From: Pestalotiopsis fici W106-1
Taxonomy: Eukaryota > Ascomycota > Sordariomycetes > Amphisphaeriales > Sporocadaceae
Length of the DNA stretch: 64,000 nt
Assembly: GCF_000516985.1 (NCBI RefSeq)
Contig: NW_006917092.1
Coordinates: forward strand, 822,619 to 886,618
Reading direction: 5' to 3'
Of the stretch, positions 11,863 to 23,340 are shown piece by piece. How positions within the stretch are numbered: position 1 is the stretch's first letter; every line of letters starts with the position of its first letter. The notes beneath the pieces were generated by a model that did no database searches, was not told where the DNA came from, and saw only the letters and a list, made by a program, of their open reading frames with translations. A program made the position numbers and the translations under genes.

Positions 11863-12189
11863 AATGTGTGTACGTAGAATGGCTTCACCATCCAGATAGA
11901 TTTCACTCCGTACAACAGGTGACGGCAAGTAGATCTATATTCAACGTATCGTGCAAATGGAATACGTTCCTTCGTACGATGGCCTGTAGATAACGCCTGC
12001 TGACTTTCGGATGCTAGCAACCGCCAGCCACACTATGGCTGTGGCGGATAGGTAACAGTATCTATCTAGATACCGTCTTCGTACGAGACCGCCATTCCTA
12101 TTATTCCAACAGTGCATGCTTTTCCCCGAGGCTTCAAGGCAAATTAAGAGGTAGCTCATTTCTTTGTATTAGGCTTAATGATCATCAGT

Positions 12190-13085
12190 ACCTAGGTAGC
12201 GGTACTACTATTTCTATGATCTTGCATGAGGCTCAGGCAAGCGTTTTATCTCCTTAGCTTCATCTCCAAGGCGCTTATGAAGCATCCATTTGTCTCCATC
12301 GAGGTAAGTGCTCATTCACCAATGAGAGGAGCTCTAATGTGTGTAATTGTTTCCTCCATGGCTACTTTCGCCAAGATACTCGGCGTAGAATTCTCCAAAT
12401 TCGAACATTGCGTCCATTCCCATTTGCTTGCAAGGCCTGCAAACCTCAAATACTCGAATGGGATCTCCAGGAGCATCCTTGATCGGTCTACCGCAGGGTC
12501 TTTGGCCGAATCCCTTGTCGCAGACTATGAGATCAGGCTCTCTGTCGCGTATTTTAGTTCCCCAATAACCACCTCCGTCTGGGTGGTACTCGGAACTGCA
12601 GTAATGCTGCTTCACTTTTTGCCAACACATGGCTGAACAAGTCTGTGAACTGTTAGAAATGGCTATATATGTAGGAGTGTAAGTCTTGTTAAGAGACGCA
12701 ATTACCTTGATAAGTTTGTGGATGTCAAAAAGTGCCAATCGAGTACTATCACCACGCGGGTTCAATTTGTTTAACCTTCGAGTTGGGCCAAATTCTCGTG
12801 TAGTAGTTGAGGACAAGAGACTAGATTTCGAAATTCAAGATGCTTGGCTGCAAAGATATGTCTTTTATACTTTTCTAGATATCATGATTGTTATTCACAT
12901 ATCTTGTTGTCGATGACCATCCTCCTGAATCACCGCACACTCTTACATCCGGCAATGAAGTGACTAACTATATCAGCAATACGAAGTCAAGACTGGGGTG
13001 CCATGTCATAAGATATGTTCTAACACAACAATTGAATAAGAGAACCTATTCGGGCTTTGTTTTATAGCATCTTATGCATGAAATT
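12190..13085. repeat. Diverged tandem duplication, unit 2 (carries copy C)
   Basis: Counterpart of 10790-11710. The 3' flank of copy C (TTTCTATGATCTTGCATGA, GCGTTTTATCTCCTTAGCTT), the gene and its upstream stretch (TCATAAGATATGTT, TAGCATCTTATGCA) follow the same order as around copy B. Confidence 0.6.
12334..12630 (-). CDS. Small cysteine-rich protein, family copy C
   Basis: A 98-residue protein starting at MCWQKVKQHYCSSEYH. An upstream in-frame ATG would give 160 residues, but that extension runs through a plausible 5' UTR intron (donor AAGGTAATTG, acceptor TTCACAG just before the start), and copies A, B and D put the start at the same Met-Cys. Cys pattern: M-C-x8-C, IVCDKGFGQRPCG, then CRPC; it ends GNNYTH. 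It is closest to copy B, with which it shares a gene-plus-flanks tandem duplication. No signal peptide. Function unknown; metal binding is conceivable from the Cys pairs. Confidence 0.66.
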   Translation of the reverse strand: MCWQKVKQHYCSSEYHPDGGGYWGTKIRDREPDLIVCDKGFGQRPCGRPIKDAPGDPIRVFEVCRPCKQMGMDAMFEFGEFYAEYLGESSHGGNNYTH

Positions 13086-13196
13086 GAATCTATTCCCGCA
13101 GACTTGTTACACTGGATGTCAAGCTCCTGGTGTTCCAGTCAATGTATCATGCAGGATGTTCCGATTCAAGCAAGATCAATCCAAAAGTTCAAGAAA

Positions 13197-13330
13197 TCAA
13201 ACAGTTGGGTCAACGTAGTTGCCGCTGGTACGGACACTGGTGTTGTAAATGTAGGCATCGTCGGCAGTGATGTACTATGCACAGATGACGGAGCCATTGA
13301 GCTGCATGATATCTCCGACTATAATATTGG
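13197..13330 (-). pseudogene. Severed C-terminal end of tyrosinase 1
   Basis: On the minus strand the frame from 13330 reads a tyrosinase C-terminus (IIVGDIMQLNGSVICA, stop TAG at 13275-13277). It aligns with ITIADIMDVGGDVMC in the neighbouring tyrosinase at 29.7-30.7 kb. It is the missing end of the gene at 27555-28695, cut off by the retrotransposon at 13331-27554: the codon phase matches across the insertion once one target-site copy is removed. After the TAG the same frame stays open for 24 more codons (YITADDAYIYNTSV...) to a TGA at 13197. The TAG may therefore be a CAG-to-TAG mutation of RIP type, with the original protein ending at 13197. Confidence 0.8.
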
Positions 13331-13574
13331 TGTCAGGCACGATTTAATAGTAAGGCTATAATGGGAAACTAAATAATTAGTTCAGGGGAAGGTTTTATAG
13401 TTAAAGGCTTAGCTCCGGCGACGCCGGAGCTGCTTTAAAGCACTAATAGCGTTTTAGGGATAAATAACAGGATTATAATAGGTAATTTAAAAGGTAAAAT
13501 TAATTTTAAATATATATAACCCTTATTATTATTATTATTTAAATTTTTTATTTTATTATTATAAAACCCTAATA
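13331..13574 (+). repeat. 5' LTR of outer Gypsy element
   Basis: Pairs with 27310-27554. Most differences between the copies are C/T or G/A transitions. For example TCCTCCACTCTGTTGCTATAA on the right corresponds to an all A/T version on the left. The left copy is more heavily mutated at its inner end, the right copy at its inner beginning. Confidence 0.88.
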
Positions 13575-14841
13575 TTTTAATCTTTTTTTTTAATATAAAC
13601 CGCTAAATCTAAAATTATAATTAATATTAGTAATATAGCTTAAGGTAATAATTAAAGTATTAATACCCTTAAATTTTCGTTTTTTTAAATTATTACGGGT
13701 TATTAGCTATTTTAGCCAAAAAAAATAACCTAAAGCGATTTTTTAAATATTTAAATCGATATTTTAAACGCTAAAAAAGCCGAATTAAACGCTTTAATAA
13801 AGCTAAAACGGCGCAAACGGGCTATCGAAAAAAAGCAAGCGGCCCTCGCACGCTTACGTATATTTATTAACGACCTTAAACTTATATTAAATTAAAATCC
13901 TTTTAAAACCTTAGCTTAACCTGCGTTAGCGCTCCTAAGCGTAATAAACCAAGCGAATATAATATTATAAAAATACGCTAACGCTTCGGCTTTAATATAT
14001 AAAAAGCACTTTTTTATAAAATTGCGATTTTTTATATATAATTATTAATTTTAATTCGAATTATAAACGGCGGTTTTTCGCTTTAATAATACTAAAATCG
14101 CTTTCGCGGTATATTATATAAAAAACGACCCTAAATATAATTAGGTTCGGTATTATAAACGCAAAATATATTTCGGTAATAATTATAAATTTATATAAAA
14201 AAATTTAAATAATTTTTCGAAAATAAAATATTAAACCCTAAATTATAAATTATTAAAATAATATAAATATTTATAACCCTATTATAGCGAAAAAACGAAA
14301 TTATAAATAAATTTATACGCCGATATAAGAATATAAAATTTAAAAAATATAATAATAAAAACAAAAAATACTATATATCGGATTTTATAAAACGATTAAC
14401 GCGGTTTATTAAAAATTAAATATTCCGCGTAAAAATACTTAATATATATTAAAAAGCGGTAACGGTAATAAGGAAAATAAAATAATTAAAAAACAAAAAC
14501 GCAAAAATAATATAGCTTAACCGAAAAAAACCCTTAAGTAAACCTTATCGCTTTTAACCCCCGGGAATTTATTAAAATTACAAAAATAAAAAATACCGGT
14601 AACGTAAATATATTATTAAATTTTTAAACCCGAATAACAAAAATAGCAATAATAATAAAATAGCGTTAGCGAACTAAAAAAGCCTAATTAATAAAGCGAA
14701 TAAACCGTAAATAATTATTTAAAAATGCTTTACATACGAAAAAAAAAGTTATATTTTTTTATATTACCCGGAAATACCGAATCGAAAATATAAAAGCTAC
14801 GATAGCAAAAAATATTATACCTCGGCGTACCCGGATTAAAT

Positions 14842-15025
14842 TGTAACGGTTTACCAATGGAACGTCAGGTAGTAATCAATACACTATATATTACTATATA
14901 GACTAATTTTTGCAAAAGCAAGAATCTAATGCGATTATATTGCGCTAATTATATTTAGCTATAGCGTTAGCGCTATAATAGCGGTACGGCACCGTTATAT
15001 ATTATTTATATAAAAGGTTATTATA
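14842..15025 (-). repeat. LTR of inner element, left copy (3' LTR)
   Basis: Pairs with 21855-22038. The shared run TTTTTGCAAAAGCAA is followed by ATCTAATGCGATTATATT in both. Almost all differences are transitions. Confidence 0.87.
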
Positions 15026-18000
15026 ATTATCCCTTTTTTTAATAATAGCCGATTTAGCTATTAATTTATTTATATTATAGCTATAAAATTAGCGATATTA
15101 TAGTAATAAAAATTTATTTAGCTATTTAATATTATTTTTAATATTAAAATAATAGCTAAGCTTTTAGCGTTTTTTTTTTATTTTTAACTTTTTTTTCGGC
15201 TATTATAATATTTTTTTAGCTAAAAAAAACCGCCGCTTTTATATTTTTATATTATTTTTACGCCTACGCCTAATTTTTTTTACGCTTATATTTTGCCGCC
15301 TTTTTTTTTTTAATTTAACGCTTTTTTTTCCGACGCTATAATACCGAAAAATAACCGCTTTTACCGCGTTAAGCATAAAATTCGCGCTTAAATAAAATTT
15401 TTCCGCGTTTCGCGCTTTTATTTTTTAGGTTATATAAAATATTAGCGTATAATAATTAAAAAATTTTTATCGGCCTTTTTAACGGCTATTAATTTTTCGT
15501 ATTTTTTCGAATTTACCGTAATTTAGCGTTATAAATAATACGCTAAGCGTAATTATTTTTATAAATAAATAAATTTGCTTTTTCGTATACGCCGCGCTAT
15601 TAATTATATTATTTATTATTAACGATTATTTTTTAGGCTGCTATTAATATAGCCGGTAATATAAACGATATAATTAGCGTTTTATAATAAATTAAAAATT
15701 ATTAATAATTCGATTAGGATTAAAACGGCGACGCTATCGTTAACGATAAAAGCCGTCGCGTTTACGTTTTTTTTTTAAAAATATTCGCTTACGCGTCGCT
15801 ACCGCTTTTTTACGATTCGCCGTAATTTTTAAAGCTAATAAAAAAGCTTATTATATTAAATATAATTTTATTACCGCTAAAAAAAAATTAAAAATATTTG
15901 CGATATTTACCGTTCGTTTATAAACGGCCGTTTAGCTAATATTTATACTAATAGCTTTTATTACCCGGGTTTTATTATTATAAATTCCTTATTTATTTTA
16001 TATTATATTAGCGCGTTATTAACGCTTTACCTATAAATTTCCGAGTTTTTGCGAATTTAAAAAACCGCTTTATTTATACGTTTAATTTTTAGCGATACCG
16101 GTTATAATAATTAGCTAATAATTAAAACGGCTTTCCGTAAAAATTGCTTATATACCGCGGGTTTTTTTTTAATAAATAAAAAAAGGCTTATAAAAAATTT
16201 TAATTTATTAATATTTTAGTTAATTAGCCGCTTTTTTGCTTACGTTTCGCGGCGTTATTATTTTATTTTATATAATTAGGTTTATAATTTATATTTTTAT
16301 TACGGTAAGCTAATAAAAAGCCGTTATTACGCTAATAATATACGTAGGTTTTATTATTATTTTATTTTTTATTTATTAGGCCTTTTAGCTATAAAAATAT
16401 TTATTTTTTGCCGTATTATAAATTTTTATAAATATTTTTTTATAATATTGCTTTTATTATAATTTCTGGGGTCGCTTTTATTTTTATTTTTATAATATTA
16501 ATATTTTATTTTTTTTATTTTTAAATTACGGCTTTTTATCGCTTTTTTTTTAAAATTTTCGGCGGGTTATTTTCCCGAATTATTTAATTTTTTTAAGCGT
16601 TTTTTATATCGTTTATTAATATTTATTAGTTATATTTTAAAAGCTATTTTATTTATTTTACAAAATATTAGGTTTCGCTTTGCTTTATTTTTTAATTTAA
16701 TATTTTTTTTACTTTTTATTCGTTTTTTAGGTTTTTTAAATTTAGCATTTAAAGGAAATAAACTAGATTTTCCCTTTTTTTTAGCTTTTAAAGCTTTAAT
16801 AAAATAATAAGGAATATATCGTAAAATAACCGGTATTTATTAAATAATATTAACCGATACGCCGACGATTTAATTAATTTTAATATTTAAAAAAGGCCTA
16901 TAAATTTAAATATTAATTTATCGCTTTTTTTCGTTTTAATATTTTTAATAAATAATATTATTATATTATTTATCCGGAATTATATAAAAATATAACGCTT
17001 ATTATAATATTTTTTTTATATTTTAATAGCTTTTCGCTATTAAATTTTTATTTCTTTTTAGCTTTATATAGCTTATATATTTTATCCGTTATAACCGGTA
17101 TTTTTTTTTCGGGGACGTCGACCCCGGTGTTTATCCGTAATTATAAGTAATATTTATATAATATAAAAAAAAATATTATTCCCGTTATTAAATTTTTAGT
17201 ATTATTTATAATATATTCCGCTTTTATTAATAATTAAAGCTAATACGTTTAATTATTATTAGCGAAATACCGTAAATACGTTTTAAATATTTAGTTTGCT
17301 TTTTTTATTTATTTATTTATTTAAAGATAATATATTATTAATAATTTTTTTTTAATTTTAAAATAAAAATATAACGCTAACTAAAAATTATTTATAAATA
17401 GGTTTTTTTTATCGGATATAATGCTTTTAGGTGCCTTAAAACGTAGTTTAATTTTTTTTATAAATAAATTTTATAAATTAAATTACGGTAATTAAAATAT
17501 TAACTAGTAAAAACCTATTTATTTTTATATATTTATCGATTATAACGAAAATCGCATTATATTGCTTTTTATTTATTTTTATTTTTAGGAATTTTATAAT
17601 AAAATTTATATTAATTTTTTATTAAAGTCTTTATAATAAAAATAGCGATTTTAATTCCCCGTAAAATCGATATTTTTGCGCTTTTAATTTTTAATATTAA
17701 TTATAAATTTATATTTATTTTTCTATATTATTATATATATTTTTTTAAAAATACCGTTAACGCATTAGCTTTTAAATACGGCTAATACCGAAATAGCCGG
17801 CTAGCGGGTTATCGTAATATAAGGCGAAAATCGAATTTTTTAAGCCTTTATCGTTTAGGATATAAGCCGTATTTTCGAAAAAAACGAAATTTTTAAGATT
17901 TAATATTTATATTTTATTTTTAACTTTTTAAATTAGGCTTTTTAAAGCGGCGCGAAGCCGGCGTATTTTTAGGTTTTTTTTTTACGCTTTACGGATTAAT

Positions 18001-19019
18001 TTTAAGAATTCGGTAAAATTTTTGTTTTCGTAAACCTTTATTTTTTTTAAGGCTTTTTAAGCCGTTTTATAATTTACGACCGTTTATATATTTACGAATT
18101 ATTATACCGTAATTATAAAAATATTATCGTATATAATAGGATTAAAAATAACGCTTTATACCGCGGTTATTTTAGCTTATAAATCGTATAAATATTTTAT
18201 TTTCGCCAGCTTTTCGCTAGCGTAATTAGGTTTTTTTAATAGCGCATTTATAAAATTACTTTTTTTATTATAATACTTAATTATAAAATTAAAAAAAGAT
18301 AAAAATATATATTATTTAGTTTATTTATTATTAAATTGCTTTAAGCTTATAAAGCCTTATAAATTCGCGTAATTTATTATTATTTTTATTTAATAATTCG
18401 CTTTTTATAAATAATAACGCTAATATTTAAATAATTTTACGATCGCTATTATTTTTTTATTTAAAATATTATAATTTAATTTAGCTTTAGCTTTTAATTT
18501 CCTTAATTAAAAAATAATAAAATATTATATATTAATATCGTTTAATTATAAAATAATCCTTAAAAAGGCAAAATCCGATATATTAGTTTTTAAGCGAATC
18601 GGTCGCGCTAAATTAAAATAACGTAATAGCGGCGCCGTTTAAAAAGCAAACTTAAAGCTTTTAAAAATAGTTTTTGCTATATTATTAAGCTTAATTTATT
18701 TTAGTTTTTTTCCGTTTTTTATCTTTTTTAGTAAATTATTTAAAGGTTTCGTAATACGCGAATATTTTTTTATAAACCGTTAGTAAAAATTATAAAATCC
18801 GAAAAATATTTAAATATTATAATAGCTTTAAAAGCGCGGTTATATTAAAATAATAACGATATATACGGGATTTATAAAAATTCTTTTTATAAATATAATA
18901 AATTTAAAAAATTTTACGCAATTTTAATAAAACGTATATTTAAAAGGTTTAGCGTAAAGCTTTATTTACCGTAACCTTTTTAATATAGCCCGGAGGTTTT
19001 TAGTATAGTTTTTTTTAAT

Positions 19020-19245
19020 TCTCGAAAAATTAGGATATTATTAAAATACGCGATATATACGGTATTTAATAAACCGCGTAATAATTTATAAATATAATTT
19101 TAGAAAATAGCCGGAGTATTAATTAGGTTAAAAGGTATTATTATATATTCGTAATAGCCGTAACGCGTGCGAAACGCCGTTTTTTATTTATTTAATTTTT
19201 AATTTTTACGTGGTAATAAGCGTTTTTAATATTAATTTTAAAAAA
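19020..19245 (-). pseudogene. Reverse transcriptase relic of inner Gypsy element
   Basis: Minus-strand translation retains legible Gypsy RT blocks: KINIKNAYYHVKI near 19201-19240 (from K-[IL]-D-[IL]-K-x-A-Y), then YYEYIIIPF and INTPAIF, then VYIAYFNNILIF at 19026-19060, where the catalytic YxDD has become FNN by G-to-A changes. Stops interrupt the frame. Not functional. Confidence 0.82.
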
Positions 19246-20853
19246 AAATTTTACGCTTATTATTTAATCGAATATTTTTATAATTAAAAATAACGGGTAT
19301 CGATTTTTAATAATTATTTAGTTTAATTTTTTATAATCGATATAAAATCGCAAAAAGTTATTTTTTTTAATATAAATAAAATTAAAGCATTAGTTAAATT
19401 AGTAGATTTTTAGATTTATTTTAGCTTAAAGTTTTTTATAAAATATTTTTATAACGCTTATAATTCGTTTTAAGCTAAAGGGTAAATAGGCCTATACGGT
19501 AGCGTTTTACCGGGTAAAAAATTAATTATATAGTTTATTTTTCGATTAAAAGGAAAGGTTTTTGCTTTATCGGGATTAAATACGTTTAAATAAAATAATA
19601 ATTTTAAAAAGATTTTATCGTTTTATTATTTATTATTTTAGCTAAACGGGTTTTATTTTAGGAGCGTTATAATAGCAAAGATTTAGGCTATTTTTTTAAA
19701 TTTTCGAGTAAATTTTTTAAATATTAAAAAATATAATTCGTTAATAGCAATTTTATAAAATTAACGGTTTGTTTTTAGGTCGAAAATAATTTTATATTTT
19801 TTTAACGTAAATTAAAATAATAAAATAAAATTGCCTTTAGGTTTTAAATTTCGGTCGATAATAATATAATATCGTATAAATTTGCGTATAATACGTTAAT
19901 AATTAATAGCTTATATTTATATTTTATATATTTTATAAATCGGATACGTTAAATTGCTTACCGCTTTTAATACCGGTGCTTTATTTTTAATTTGCTTTAA
20001 TTCCGTTTATTTTATAAAAATACGGCTAATATAATTTATTTTTATATAAATATTTAGGTCGGCAAACGTTATTATATTTTAATTTTTTAAAATAATAATA
20101 AAAATATAAAAATGGGTTATTATTAAAAAAGGTTTTAACGTTCGAAAATTATCGTTAGGGCTTAGGCTTTTTTCCGGCTTTATTTTTTAAATAATCCGCT
20201 ATTTTTTTGCTTATTATTTTTTATTGCTTTGATTCGCGGTATAAGGCATTTATTTAATAAATAGGTATTATTTCCGTAAATATAATAAATAAATATGCGT
20301 TTTTTAAAATTAATAAGGTTTTTTATTAAGTTTTCGTTTTTAAATTTTAAATTTAAGCTTCGAATATAATTAAAACGGTCTTATTTATTCGAATTATTAT
20401 AAAAGCCTTTATAGTTACTTTTTAATAAATAATTATTTTACCGTTATTATTTATTTTTTTAATAATTAGCGAATTAGTCGTTATCGCGTTTTTTTTTTCT
20501 TAGCGATTTTAATTTACGAATCCTAATAGCTTTAAATTTATATTATTATATTAATTCGCTATTAAAGCTTTATTTTAATATAAATATTAAAGTATATTTA
20601 AAAGTTTTCGGTTAGCTTCGATTAAAACGCGCGAATTTGGGTTTTTTCGTTTTATCGGGGAAATTAGCTTTTAAAATTATTAAAGTAAATATTAAAATCG
20701 CGGGAAAATTAATTCGATCGTTAAAATGCTTTTTTATACGTAATTATAATTTTATAAATCTAGTTTTTTATATTCTGTAAAATAAAAAGCGTTTATTTAG
20801 AAAATTTCGGAAAATTATAATAAAATTTATTATATAATATTCTAAGGTATAAT

Positions 20854-21279
20854 TGGTGGATCATAAACTTAGGCACAGGGAAGCGTTCGTATAATTCGTA
20901 GAATCAGGCCGTAGGAGTAGTTATAAGGCTGTATAACTGATTTATTAAAGCTTAAGGAAAGAATAACTAATTACGGAGGAATAACTACCTTTTATACCTA
21001 TAAAATCAACCAATAAGAACATTCTGGAATATATTACTAATAAACTGGATTTATAATCGAGTTAATTAGTAATAAGGTTGATTTATAATCGAAGAAACCA
21101 TCGAAATCTATGGATTTCTATGGTGTAGGNNNNNNNNNNNNNNNNNNNNNNNNNNNNNNNNNNNNNNNNNNNNNNNNNNNNNNNNNNNNNNNNNNNNNNN
21201 NNNNNNNNNNNNNNNNNNNNNNNNNNNNNTAAAGCTAATTTTATGCACTATACGATGCTGTATTAACATCCGTGCAACA
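20854..21279. mobile_element. Third nested insertion, little mutated, interrupted by the assembly gap
   Basis: A segment beginning TGGTGGATCATAAACTTAGG and ending CCGTGCAACA is flanked on both sides by TATAAT (20848-20853 and 21280-21285), like an LTR element with TG...CA ends and a 6-bp target duplication. Its base composition is far less AT-biased than the surrounding RIP-damaged DNA, so it looks younger. The 100-N gap lies inside it, so the interior may be missing. Which superfamily it belongs to cannot be told. Confidence 0.6.
21130..21229. other. Assembly gap (100 N)
   Basis: Exactly 100 N, the usual placeholder for a gap of unknown size. It sits within the third insertion, so the true length of the island is uncertain. 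Confidence 0.99.
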
Positions 21280-21854
21280 TATAATTTTTCCGTTTTAACG
21301 GTATTTATATAGCGACGCTAAAAAAATTTATAATTTCCGTTTATTTTATCGAAAATATAAAGGACTTTTTATCGGTTTTTGCGGAATTTTTTCGGGGCTT
21401 TTATATAAGCTAAATTAAGGTCGTTAAGCTAGTTTTTTCGTTATCGAAAATTTTAAAAGGTTTTAAAAATCGGGATATTAGTGGTTTTAAGGTCCTTTTT
21501 ATTATTTAAAAAAAACGGGAAAAAGTTATTTTATGGTCGGTAATTATTATAGCTTTTATTATCGCCGCGGTTAAACCTTTTTATTTTATCGAGGCTTAAG
21601 GCACGGAAAAGTTTTTTTTATTATTTTTTTAAGCGTTATAATCGCTTAAAGCGTTTAATAATTTTCGAAATTTAATCGATTTAATCCGAGATTATCGGAT
21701 TTAATACTAAAGGTTTTAATCCCGAGGCTTTTTAATTAAAAGCGGGATTTTCGCCCGATTATAGCGTAACCGTTACGCTTTTTTCGCGCGCTATACTCGA
21801 TTTTATTATTAAAAATATTTTTTATTAAATAATATATAAAAAAAAAATTAAAAT

Positions 21855-22038
21855 TATAACGGTTTATTAATAAAACGTTAAATAATAATTAATATATTAT
21901 ATATTGCTATATAAATTAATTTTTGCAAAAGCAAAAATCTAATGCGATTATATTATGCTAATTATATTTAGCTATGGCATTAGCGCTATAATAGCGGTGC
22001 GGCACCGTTGCGTATTGTTTATATAGGAGGTTATTATA
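21855..22038 (-). repeat. LTR of inner element, right copy (5' LTR)
   Basis: Partner of 14842-15025, followed immediately by the TAAAT target duplication. Confidence 0.87.
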
Positions 22039-22999
22039 TAAATTTATAAAAAATATAATAAAAAAAACTATAATTAAATGCGTTATTTAAATATATTTAG
22101 CGTAAATAGCAAGCCGCTAAAGGCCCGTTAAAGCTAAAAAAACGAACTAAAAAATTAAATATTAGCGGACGTATATATCTAATTAAAAAAGCGATTTTAA
22201 CGCGTTCGGGCCTTAATTAATTTAAAAACTAATAAAAATATAATTAGTATAACCGTTTTAAAAGCGCTAAAAAAGGCATAAAAATAATAAAAAAACCGGA
22301 ATTAATAAATATTAAAAAGCGGCCGTTAACGATAAAAAAAAATATAAATTTTAATTAAAAGTTATAAATAGCAACGGTATATCGGAAAATTAGCGCTAAC
22401 GCTTAATAATAATAAATAGCATATAGCTTTTCGTAATTTTAAGGTTATTTTAGCTAAAAAAATAAACCCGATAATAGCTTAAAAAGCTAAATAATAAATT
22501 TTTTTTTAAAAAAAGGAATATTTACGGATATATAAATCCCCGAAAAAAATTAAAAAAGCCCGAATCGCCGTAATAACGGTAATCCATCCTACGTTAATAA
22601 TAAACGAAAAAAAAAAAGATAAAAAAAAAACGTATACCTACCGTATATAGCATATTCCAGGACTTAATATCGAAAAAAATAGCAAAACGGCTATTTAACT
22701 ATTTAAAATCAAAATACCGTATTAAGCTTAAAAAAGCGCTAAGCTAATTTAGGGCCTATTTTACTTATTATTACCGAAAAAGCTTAAAATGCTACGCGTT
22801 TATTTAAAAAAACGGAAGTTAAAAAATAAATTAAACGGTCGTTTAGCCTTATAAAATTATTTATTTTATTTATATTTAAAAAAAAAGTAATTTACGGTTA
22901 TGCGTTAATTATAAAGCGTTAAATTATATTATAATTAAAAATAAAGCATTATTACCGCTAATTAGCGAAATCCTAAATTAATTTAATATAGCTAAGGTA

Positions 23000-23340
23000 T
23001 TTACGAAATTAAATTTAAAGGACGCTTATTATAAAATTAAAATATACGCAAAAAAATAAATAAAAAATTACTTTTCGGATTTATTACGGATTATTCGAAT
23101 ACTAAATAATACCTTTTAGCTTAACTAATGCTTTTATTATATTTTAATTATATATTAATAAGGCTTTGCGAAAATTAATAAATATATTTTATATCGTTTA
23201 CCTTAACAATATATTAATTTATAATAACGATAAAACCGCGTATAAAAAGCATATATAAGCCGTATTAAAACGGCTAAAAAAGTAAAAAATTATATTTAAA
23301 TTATAAAAAATGCGAATTTTATATTAAAATAATGCGGTTT
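23000..23340 (+). pseudogene. Reverse transcriptase relic of outer Gypsy element
   Basis: Plus-strand translation retains KLNLKDAYYKI at about 23005-23037 and IVYLNNILIY at about 23192-23222, where the catalytic DD has become NN by G-to-A change. It is followed by KTAYKKHI and KCEFYIK, the usual downstream Gypsy RT blocks. Stop codons interrupt the frame. This fixes the outer element as Ty3/Gypsy in plus orientation. Confidence 0.84.

Larger units (their letters stand above)
14842..22038 (-). mobile_element. Nested RIP-degraded Ty3/Gypsy retrotransposon (inner element)
   Basis: Direct LTRs 14842-15025 and 21855-22038 (184 bp each) start TGTAACGG / TATAACGG and end GGTTATTATA. The flanking 5 bp are identical, TAAAT at 14837-14841 and 22039-22043, a clean target-site duplication within the outer element. 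Reverse transcriptase remnants read on the minus strand (about 19.02-19.25 kb). The tract next to the left LTR reads AAAAAAAGGGAT on the minus strand, a polypurine tract for minus orientation. Length is 7.2 kb including the N gap and a third insertion. All coding capacity is destroyed by RIP-type mutation. Confidence 0.88.
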
